DNA of 64,000 nucleotides, from assembly GCA_018105865.1 (NCBI GenBank), contig CM030852.1:14901945-14965944 (forward strand), in the 5' to 3' direction. The position numbers were made by a program, and so were the translations under genes. Of this stretch, positions 55,206 through 64,000 are shown in pieces; within the stretch, counting starts at the first letter, position 1; every line of letters starts with the position of its first letter. This DNA is from Metaphire vulgaris (Eukaryota; Annelida; Clitellata; Crassiclitellata; Megascolecidae). The notes beneath the pieces are model-generated. The model ran no database searches and was not told the origin of the DNA. It saw nothing but the letters and a program-made list of their open reading frames with translations.

Positions 55206-55917
55206 CTCATCATCTAGTTGATGTAGTATGCCAAAATTTCCGGAGAAATTTGAAATTTCCAGGGGGAGGGAAGAGCAATTCCCCCCGGAAACGGCCTAGA
55301 TTAAACCCTGTCCGTGTGAACGCTTCAGTATATTTGACAATATTTGTTTTCTTCGCTCTTTTCTTCCAATGGATCAACAGCGTGATACATTCTTCCAGAC
55401 TTTCATTTTCAGTCGCCAAAGCTATCTGCCAAATATTACAGAACAAAAGCTTAGTCAAGTGCTGTGTTCAAGCAGGAGTTTCAACACTCGATCTCTTATG
55501 ATACAAATAACTTCAATATGGTACAACAATAGACAACCTCTTTATTAAAATCAAAATCCTCTTATAATTGAGCAAGCTGTGATTCAAAGCTCTGAAAAAA
55601 TCCGTCGCTTCTACTGCAGCTGTTAGTGCACTACTGTTTCTGCCTAAAATCACTTTCTTTGATCAACTCATTCCATATGCTACATATGAGTCATCTCATT
55701 TTTGTCATTCTTAAATGCTTGAAAAAACTAATAGCAATGGTGCATCCAATGCAAAAGAACTTTAATTTTGATATTATTCTTCCCACCCCTAAGAATACCT
55801 TTCCGCATCCCAGGAAACCACCTGACAAAAACCCTGTAATACATACAGTGTATATTCTATATCTTAATTGTGTATTTGTTGTTGATTTCGATTATCACAG
55901 TCGTATGGCGCACTTCT

Positions 55918-56075
55918 TTATGCGTTGCTTTTAGACAATCCCTGGTAAACAACGGCTGTCGGTGGCTTGGGGTCTCTGTGCAGTTCTTCGTATGGACCTG
56001 TTGTTGGTGACTGGTTAACGGTCTTTGAATTTTCCGGTGAAATGTCCGCATATTCCATGGGTCTACTCGATGCTT
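55918..56075 (-). CDS. Gene D exon: cytoplasmic tail, ITAM-like, and stop
   Basis: 52 codons: EYADISPEN, then GPYEEL-x11-YQGLSKSNA-stop (TAA 55918-55920). Acceptor TTTCCAG/AA. YEEL and YQGL fit YxxL-x(6-12)-YxxL; YADI is a further possible SH2 site. Confidence 0.83.
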
Positions 56076-57602
56076 CTGGAAAGCACAGATTTCAAAGCGA
56101 TTTTAAAATGTTGAAAATCAGTTTCAAAATGAAAGATAAAGCAATACGTTTCAGAATTTAATACATAGCTTTTCAATTAATTTAAAGTTTATGTTTATTA
56201 TAGTCGGCATCCATATTCATCGCGTGGCCAACTGATGGAAATCACAATTGAACCTTTACGCTATCATAATTTGTCTATGTCAAGGTAATTGATTCGCAAA
56301 ATGATCAATATATTAGCCCTTCGTTTAACATTAACTAAAGCTTTGATTAGTCTACCTGTCGGTGAATTTTTCTTTCTCATGACGGGCAGCAGAATCCAGA
56401 CGATTAATGCAAGGTTAAGAAGCAGCGAGATGCCGAGGAAGACACCGAGAATAATGACGTCAGTGCTGTCGCATTCTTGATACATCGGATAACTTGGAGC
56501 ACATTCTACAGAGAAAGAAGCGAACAAGAACTCATATGAAACGAAGCGCTAGATTTCGCAATTGTATCAAGTATTCAAGATCGACATACATATTGATTGC
56601 CTCGACATGTTTTGTCTGATTCATTGACGACATTAAAGAATCTTCTACTAAACAATTAATACTTTATATTCAGTAATTCCCAGTTACTCAATAAAACTCC
56701 CTCTGCTTTAACGATCGACATACATTAAGCATCAATGTTTATATAATTATTATTACCAAAGTGTCATCGGTACAGCTTGTTATGCACTTTAGGACATTAG
56801 TATATAGCTCTTAGGAATGTGCTGATATTGATGGTTTTAGATGATGAGTCTTTCACAACTTAATTATGCTGAGACTCAACTAATCAATTGAAAACTTCTA
56901 TGGCGCCCTCATCATATCATAATGCCTAGGGCTTCAGTCGGTGACTCACCAAATCAAATCTAAATAAGAGCCAGGTCAGATAGGCGGTAAGGTTGGAGGA
57001 TTAGGCCATGCCAAACGAAAGGTATGTCTTAAGAATCGATCTAAAAGACGATAGCGTGCTGGTTTTACGAAGTGACATTGGTAGTGAATTCCAAATCTTA
57101 GGGTCACACACTGAGAAACAACTAGTGCCAATGACGGTGCGAGAATAAGGAACAACAAATGAAGGTCCTGCCGAATACCTAGTGGAGTGACTGGTAAAAA
57201 TTGAGGCATGAGCCATGTCTTAATTTAGGATAGCTTGGTTCATTGTTTAACATGGTGGTTCTATGGACTGAAAGGCATATTTTATAATTAGGTGCCATTT
57301 TAGACCATCAGGGATTTGACGCTTAAGATAAAACTTACCGCATTTGAGGGGAGGAGCAGCTGAAAGAAAATTAATGAAACATTAATCGCAAACATTTTCA
57401 AACATCGCGAAAATGAAATATTAATGGATAAACAAGCAAAAGAAAAACATACGCTAAATAAACAATAAATTTATACAATCACACAATTAATTTAAAAGGA
57501 TAAAATAGTAGGAGAATTTCTTAGTGTGAATATACTTATTACTAGGTCACACAGGCGTACTTAGCCTCCTAAGGCGCTTTAAAACATATTATTATTATTG
57601 TT

Positions 57603-57650
<48 letters not shown>

Positions 57651-60600
57651 AATAAAACAAATGGGTTACGTAAAAGCAAAATATAAGATGAGGTACAGTG
57701 CTGGCAAACATTGTCCACTACGCTGTAGATTCGAAATTAATCAGATTTTATGTCAAAAAGTGCTATCGTCTGTACAGGTCTTAAGAAGTTTGCACCCAGA
57801 TAACATACAGTAGGCCTATTGTTTAATAATATTTTTTAATAGGCCTACTTCACAAAAAGGCGTGTAGTAAATGCCCAAAATTAAAATCAAATTGCGTTTA
57901 CCTGGCAAGTTGAGGTGTATCGTGATACTCTCGCTGAATACGCGATCGTTGATGGTGTTGTTGGCTTGGCATTCGTAAGAGCCAGATGCTCCTGCTGTTA
58001 TTTGTTGACTGCTAGGTTTTGTATTGCATGGTTCGTTCCAGATGTACGAAGGATTCGGTAAGCCGTCAGCAAAGCAAGTTAAGATGACTTCGGTTGCATT
58101 CTCTAGGGTGAATTCTGTGGCGTTTTCACTGCTGAGAAGAGTGATCTTGTTCAACTCTTTAACTGTATGCACTTCTGATGGATTGGTCCCAGACATTGTA
58201 ATATTGACTTTCGAAACACCCTCTGTTGAAATCAAAATCTTTGATTTTGCTTAAATGTTCAGCAGTAGCAGGAGCTAAAGGCTTTAACCATATTGGTAGT
58301 GTATTTTTCAATGATTTCATGCAAAAACTAACGTTTAACAGAAATTAGTAATCTCTACGAAAATGAAGCACAGTCATTTTCATCCGAGCACGTTTGATTG
58401 ATTTCCTGACGGAGAAATTAAAATACCTAAAATCATGGCATTAAAATCAATCTCCATTACTATTAGGAAAATATTACGTCACTTTCCCGGGATGAAGAAA
58501 AGTTGGAACCCATAAATAAAGGCAGTTCTAATGTTAGCATCTTTAAAATAATGACATGATTAGATACTACGCAAAGCAAAGGGTAAACACTCAAAACGCT
58601 GCGTTCGTCCCACAGAAATAACTAAACTAACACATTGACTTACTACATTTGTCCATTGTGAATGCACTGTCATCGTTTAGATCATATGTTACACTGGCTG
58701 TACGATTGTTCCCTTTGATAATGTTGGTGACTGAACAGACGTATTTTCCTCCGAATTCCGCTGTAATACGACTTCCTTTGACAACTTCATTACGAATGAC
58801 GTCCAACCAGTGAACATCATGTGGAGGAGGATAAGCATACGGATGACATTCGAGGATTTTCGCCTCACAAATGCCAGATTCAATATAAGACGTCACAGTG
58901 ATGCTGGACTGATTCAGAATATTGTCTGCAAATCATGAATACATTTTATAGGCTACATACGATCTAATCTTATCTTGAGCTTCTATAGTGCCACTTCGTA
59001 ATGCACAGGATCATCGGGGATGGTCCATCAAATCAAAATCATTGAAGATCCTGGTCTAATCCGGGGCATCCGGCCGGACAAACGGGTGACAGTCTATAGT
59101 GCAATCTGCATAGGGGCCATCCATAAATGACGTCACGCACTTAGGGGAAGGTTCAAACATTTGTGACGATGTGACGACGGGGGAGGATTCTAGAAATGTG
59201 ACGTCACATAATAATATATATTTTTAGTAATAGCATAATTACCGCAAACTTGAACGTATTTTACACTTATAATTATTATACTTCATTTTTAAAAAGAATT
59301 TGAAAAAGTTTCTGAATATTGTTTCAACAATCAACTATAATAATTATAATGAATATTTTCAAACGAAACAGTAACCTTGACATTGGAAAGACGACAAGAT
59401 GACGGGGAGAGGGGTTAACGCGTTGCGACGTCATATGTGAGGGTCTGACTTTTGTGACGACGTGTGACGAGGGTGAGGGGTAAAAAACTGCCAAAATCGC
59501 GTGACGTCGTTTATGGACGGCCCCTACCTAAAATTTCATTCAATTGAAACTGCTCTCCTGGCTGTTCATGGTTATATTTTGTCTGCTCTGGAAAATGGCA
59601 AAGTAACAGCACTTATTTTACTAGACTTGTTTGCGGTTTTCGAAACAATAGACAATGCAATCAATGCTTCTCCGTAGACTTAAGAATGAGCTTTGGTTTG
59701 GTTTATCGTGTACTGCATTTTTAAGTGATCTAAATCCTACCTTGAACGTCGCAGTCGCGCTGTTTACTGTAACGGCGTTTAGTCACATTCAGTACAGATA
59801 GATATTGGTGCTCCCCAGGGATCTGTTTTAGACCCTCTCCTTTTCACTTTATAAACAATAATAACTCTCGGATAGTGCTTCTTTCGCAGTTCTCTGCTGA
59901 CTGTCATTTCTACGCTGACGATACACAGTTATTCATTGCCTTTGATGATAAAACCTCTTCGGCGTCACTAGAATATCTATCCGTTTGTCTGCAAAACGTT
60001 TAGTCTTTGATATTTAATAATACGCTCGCACTGAACCCTTCAAAAACTTACTTTTTATTTCTTGGTACATCATTTTATGTAAATAAATTTTAAGACATAA
60101 ATTCCTTTAAATTTGACAACATTTTAACTTAATTTCAGTTCAGTCTCTCCGCAACCTGAGGGTAATATTTGATAAAAGCACGCCTTTTGGCGATCATATA
60201 AATAAGGTCAGGAGAGCTGCTCATTTGCAAATCAGAGATATTAGACGAATTCGTGATCTTGTACCCAAACCTAGTCTCATTTCTCTTACCAATGACTTGA
60301 TTGCTGCAATTCTCTTTACAATGATGTGGCCTAGTCTAATGTGCGGAAGCTTCAAAAGATTCAGAATTCTACTGCTCTGGCCATAACAAAAATTCGTAAG
60401 CATGATCATATAAAACCTGTTCTTCAAAAGTTACACTGGCTGCCGGTTGAACAGAGAATTGTATTCAAAACTTGTATCCTGGTGTTTAATTTAAAATGCA
60501 GTCTGGTCAACCTCAATACTTAAAATCTATCTTGAATCACCCGAAACACCGCCATTCAACAAGATTTGCTGATTCATTGTTAAATTTCTGGGCCAAAAAT

Positions 60601-61844
60601 CTAGAACTCTCTCTCTCTCTCTCTTTCTGGTTATCAGATCTTCTAATAAACCGAGTATTTTCCGATATGGGCTTAGAGCACATCTCTTCCAATTAGCTGC
60701 ATTTCCTCCATAGTCTGTCTTGGTGACTGATCTCTGGAATGACCTGGTCTTTTGCGGATGGATTTGAAGTACCATCGATTGATATCCTTAGGTATTAGAA
60801 CTCGTGCTATATATAAGTGCGTAATTATTATTTTATTATGGTAGATTGTTTGTTAACGTTAACGAATGCGATTGTTTGCATCCACCGAGATAAATCAGGT
60901 GGATGTGTTTGAGAATTAGTTCTGAGCAAAACAGCCATCTTTCTCGCATCGACGCTGATACTGTAGCGAGGTCAGTCTAACTTTCGTCTTTGCAGACTGC
61001 GAAAATTTCCCAACTCAGTGTCACTTTATAAGTGACAATGTTCGATTCGTCTTCATCTGATTTCAGTTATCCAATATATTGCTGGTTATCCTTTATAATG
61101 CCAAACAAATCCAAACACGAGTCTGGTAACGTCACTTTGAAACAAATATCGCATAATTAATGGCAGAAGAAATACCTGCTCATCGGGTGTTAACTCGGTG
61201 GAAGGAAAGGCGGCGAGGGAAAGGCTGGCAATCGCCCTCATTCAGCCGTTGCCATGCAAAACTGAAGGCGCTAACCCTTCGGTTCTCCGTACGGGCGCTG
61301 AACCTATGGAGTGTACCTTTACCTTTTTACCTTAAGGTAAAAATAAGGTTCACCCTTGAGCTCAATAAACTGGGAGCACAGCAATTAATGATCAGACAAT
61401 TGCCACTGGAATTTCAATCTTTAAAGTTAAATTTATACTTATATTCAACTGTTTAATGCTTATACTAACATGAAGTATATATCTGTGGAGTTTCCCAATT
61501 GAACGTAAGGCTGGGTGCACTCGAGTCACAATTTGTCGGCTGACCTTTCGGTGGATTGAAGTAAAGAGTGCAGACATAGGATGGAATAGAGGGAACCGTA
61601 GCTGTTACTATGATATGGGATGATGAAGTCGTATTTGTCACAGTTTCTGAACTTGGAATCGTATTAGCTGGATCTAATTTCAATGTCCATTTGAGAGAAG
61701 GATACAGCGGAGGGAGTGCAATTGACGATGGTGGTGTTGGTGTTGGCAATGGTCCACTGTATTTGACTGTCAATTCAAAGAAGACATCATCTTCGCAACC
61801 TTCTATGACTTCGGTGACGTTGTTCCTAATAGTTGAATTCGTAT
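55918..61844 (-). CDS. IgSF receptor gene D (5' end missing): three Ig-like exons, TM, ITAM-like tail
   Basis: Exons, phase 1 throughout: 61844-61470 (Ig2), 58925-58644 (Ig3), 58222-57902 (Ig4), 57359-57339 (21-nt microexon), 56505-56356 (TM), 56075-55918 (tail and stop). The in-window part reads open for about 435 codons. The leader and V exons expected 0.5-3.5 kb further right are not present before the window ends, so they lie outside or were lost. The Ig exons are close to those of B and C, but membrane and tail exons follow the single-TM plan of gene A, making D a chimera of the two types. Tail: YADI, then YEEL-x11-YQGL. Confidence 0.8.
56356..56505 (-). CDS. Gene D exon: transmembrane segment
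   Basis: 50 codons: ECAPSYPMYQECDSTD, then VIILGVFLGISLLLNLALIV and WILLPVMRKK. Acceptor CTCTGTAG/AA, donor GACAG/GTAGAC. Homologous in plan to gene A exon 6. Confidence 0.85.
56985..57216 (-). mobile_element. LINE reverse transcriptase C-terminal fragment
   Basis: CFSVCDPKIWNSLPMSLRKT then LSSFRSILKTYLSF, the typical end of a CR1/Rex-like ORF2. Short relic in an intron of gene D. Confidence 0.75.
57339..57359 (-). CDS. Gene D microexon (21 nt)
   Basis: TTTTCTTTCAG/ and /GTAAGTTT enclose 21 nt encoding AAPPLKC; phase 1-1. Same size and place as 23097-23117. Confidence 0.72.
57548..57645. repeat. (AAT)n/(ATT)n microsatellite with hairpin repeat
   Basis: CACACAGGCGTACTTAGCCTCCTAAGGCGCTTT followed by ATT and AAT runs, the reverse orientation of the unit at 12098-12223. 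Confidence 0.85.
57902..58222 (-). CDS. Gene D exon: fourth Ig-like domain
   Basis: 107 codons, starts EGVSKVNITMSGTNPSEVHT; core ILTCFADGLPNPSYIW and GSYECQANN. The N-terminal linker is different again from B and C. Donor CCAG/GTAAAC. Confidence 0.87.
58644..58925 (-). CDS. Gene D exon: third Ig-like domain
   Basis: 94 codons: SGICEAKILECHPYAYPPPH, DVHWLDVIRN, RITAEFGGKYVCSV, NIIKGNNRTAS, FTMDKC. Acceptor TTTGCAG/AC, donor TGTA/GTAAGT. Confidence 0.88.
59113..59524. mobile_element. MITE with GGGGCCATCCATAAATGACGTCAC ends
   Basis: Starts GGGGCCATCCATAAATGACG and ends GACGTCGTTTATGGACGGCCCC. It carries several TGACGTCA-like (CRE-type) palindromes. Related at the ends to 8212-8619. In the Ig2-Ig3 intron of gene D. 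Confidence 0.7.
59530..60790 (+). mobile_element. Degraded LINE (CR1/Rex-like) reverse transcriptase
   Basis: Plus-strand frames, with stops and frameshifts, give HSIETALLAVHG, TALILLDLFAVFETIDN, GAPQGSVLDPLLFTL, FYADDTQLF (the catalytic YADD box), LHWLPVEQRIVFKTC and a C-terminal LLINRVFSDM region. Orientation is opposite to the surrounding gene D. Confidence 0.85.
61470..61844 (-). CDS. Gene D exon: second Ig-like domain
   Basis: 125 codons; EGCEDDVFFELTVKYSGPLP and VPSYVCTLYF...FNWETPQIYTS. Very close to the C exon over most of its length. Acceptor TTTGCAG/AT, donor TTCAT/GTTAGT. Confidence 0.87.
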
Positions 61845-62895
61845 CTGCAAAATACATAATCAGTAAAACTTTTATTTTAAGCAAGAAAATAAATATAACT
61901 GTAAATGATATTATAGTTATTGATGGTGTCACAAGACATGATCACATCAGTGATCGATTATAAATATGACGTCTGTTCTTCATTGACTGCCTTATCCTGC
62001 TTACCCGAGTTAAGTTTCGTGTCTTGACAGCGCTAGCACTTTCTCTTAATGGTGCTTCTCCATCACTTCCGTCAGAGCTACCCTATACGCTTAACTTTAT
62101 CCCAGGTCGGCAATGTCTTCGGTCCAGAACTCAACGTCTCTTCAGTATGCGCCCACAGCATCAACCTCCTTATTCCTGAAACGAAATTTCGTGTCAGTTG
62201 GTTCTATCCTCCGTGTTCCATGCTTTTGGCCCCAATATACGTAATTTAGCAACTTTTGATTCTGAGAACCTCTTTTTGAAACAACTTAAAAACTCACATC
62301 TTTATCAATATTAGCGGGAGCGCGTCTGAGTGATTCCTCAGAAGAAACACCGGATAGATATTTTATTGCGTTACATTTCAAAATTCAAGATTGATAGCAA
62401 ATTGAAATTTGCATTCAATTATTTCGCTAACATTCGTGCTTCTGTCGCACGATATGATAAAAATAATAGTTTGAAATTGTCCCCAAACTATAATAAAACA
62501 TTTATTTTAAGTTATCATGTCCGCCTTTTAACCATTCATCTCATCCCTAAAAATTGAACAAAAAAGACAAAGATTGGCAGATTACTGTTTGTAGATTGTA
62601 GTGCATAAATAATCCGAAGGCAGTACCAGGATCGTTAGACTAGTATGTACAATTGTCTTACAAACATTTGAATTGGAAAGTAGAGCACTCTTTGAGAATA
62701 ATTCTAGGCTAAATTCTTATTATTCAATAAAATAGAACTGTATTTGTAAAGTGTTGATGTGTAAGACTGATTAACAGCTTATTTGGTTGCCATATAATAA
62801 AGATAGAGAAACGATTTTATTTACTTTATTGGCATTTGAGCATTTCATTTCCCATCAATACAATCAATAGGACCCTAACTTTTAAGATAGGACCT
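61845..62895. other. Upstream intron of gene D, no V exon found
   Basis: The first 0.2 kb is homologous to the intron next to Ig2 in B and C; beyond about 62050 the similarity ends. No V-like exon or leader could be read on the minus strand here. Confidence 0.5.
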
Positions 62896-62900
62896 AACAC

Positions 62901-63316
62901 AGAGAGATGGGCAAACTTTTTTTTTAAAGAGTCGCATGAAACCTAATTTCATTAGGCGGGCCCCACATAGAAAAAGCCAAACTGTTTATAATTTCAAGTG
63001 GGAAAAAGAATTTTAAGTATTTTACTTCTTAGGGATCGGAATTCATTATGGCAATACAATAATACGGTGCAATAGCTGCGATGACTTTGTTGCTTGTCAA
63101 TACATTTTGGGTAAAGTTGGAGGCGCAAACCCCTTCTTTTGCCCGGGGTGCTGCCAATCTTTCTAAGATTTTAAAATAAAGTGCAATATTTCCATAAAAA
63201 TTCAAATGATCTCACTTTCTGCCGATCGTGCGCATATTTCTAAATGGTCTCTCGGGCCGCACGGAATCCGGTGGCGGGTCGCATGCTGCCCGCGGGCCGT
63301 AGTTTGCTCACCCTTG
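62901..63316. mobile_element. hAT-type MITE (GGGCAAACT family)
   Basis: 416 bp, CAGAGAGATGGGCAAACT...GTAGTTTGCTCACCCTTG, flanked by ACCTAACA (62893-62900, 63317-63324). Ends resemble the widespread Charlie-like hAT termini. Confidence 0.88.
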
Positions 63317-63324
63317 ACCTAACA

Positions 63325-64000
63325 GATGCTCCGTGTCAGATCGGGCGGCAAACTTCGGCCTTTAATCTATCAGTCAACGCCAGGATATTTCCCAGAAATT
63401 GGCGTTCGGGTTGTCTCCCATAGTTGCAGGGATTGCCAATGTTCAGTGCTTCATCTAGATTCATTGGACCCAGGAGGAATAGAAATGGGCGGGGAGGTGG
63501 CGGGATTCGATTATTGATCTCCTGAAAAAATGAAAATACAACTCAAAAATATGATTTTTGTTTTCATCGCTTCCATTTTCATACGGTCCATTCTAATTTT
63601 CGTGAGGTCAGTAATAGTGGGTCAACTTTCAATTTCCAGAGTTGAATTTCCCTCTTTAGAATTTTAAATTAATAGTCTTGACATCAGTCTGTTTTGGTGA
63701 TAGCCAACGCCACCCCTGAGAAGAGATGTAGGGGCAGGGTGTGTCTGTTACAAACCGGAGCTGTAACCCCCTCCTCTGCTGGGGGCGCGTATGAAAATCC
63801 ATAGTCAATGCCTTAATTACGCTATATTAGTATTATAGTCATATTTCAAGCAGCCAGTGTCAGTCATGCGCTAATAAATGCGAAAAATTAGAAACCTCTG
63901 TGCCATAAAAATTATGTAAGTTATTTAAATAGCATCTTGCTCGACATTTGGTACTTATTCCAGCAATTCTTGTAGACAATACATGCTTTGAAAGCTGTTT
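63325..64000. other. No gene seen
   Basis: Mixed sequence up to the window edge without recognisable exon, repeat family or RNA gene. Confidence 0.35.

Noticed and set aside
63326..63517. V-like Ig exon of gene D
   Set aside because: The frame is on the plus strand and lacks the Cys-Trp-Cys pattern and splice sites.

Overview
The window is AT-rich animal DNA. It has multi-exon genes with GT-AG introns, many trinucleotide microsatellites, hAT-type MITEs with 8-bp target-site duplications (TSDs), non-LTR and LTR retroelements, and a frequent TAGGCCTA-like octamer. This suits an invertebrate, probably marine. I cannot name the species or phylum from sequence alone. Every gene I could model lies on the minus strand, and most exons are short. 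I assembled them by reading open frames together with splice sites.

Layout. (1) 0.29-1.67 kb: three exons from the N-terminal part of a class I-like facilitative glucose transporter (SLC2A/GLUT family). Its gene runs off the left edge, and its upstream exons were not found. E-box/AAGGTCA repeats at 4.4-4.85 kb may belong to its regulatory DNA. (2) 8.9-61.8 kb: a tandem array of immunoglobulin-superfamily (IgSF) receptor genes, here called A (8909-14983), B (17415-30630), C (32885-51019) and D (55918-61844, 5' end missing). Between them lie relics of further copies at 15.8 kb and 17.4-18.5 kb. Full copies have a signal-peptide exon, a V-like Ig exon, three more Ig-like exons, membrane exon(s) and a tyrosine-rich tail. 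Every internal exon begins and ends in phase 1.

The tails carry YxxL/I pairs that fit a relaxed ITAM consensus: C has two (YEGL-x9-YEGL and YEEL-x10-YQEL) and D has one (YEEL-x11-YQGL). B has the first pair, but its second is cut off by a 1-nt frameshift, and a MITE sits on that exon's splice acceptor. B and C carry two consecutive hydrophobic exons where A and D carry one. Clustered IgSF genes with ITAM-like tails recall the Hydractinia Alr allorecognition complex and other invertebrate immune receptor arrays. That comparison is by architecture only.

(3) 40.9-47.25 kb: a young LTR retroelement inside an intron of gene C. It has near-identical 0.88-kb LTRs, a 5-bp TSD, a PBS and a PPT. It contains one 1061-codon ORF (gag-like coiled-coil N-terminus, long acidic tract, unrecognised C-terminal half) and no visible protease, reverse transcriptase or integrase. 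It inserted into an older, already broken repeat-family gene, whose two halves flank it. The rest of the window is introns, repeats and unassigned spacer.
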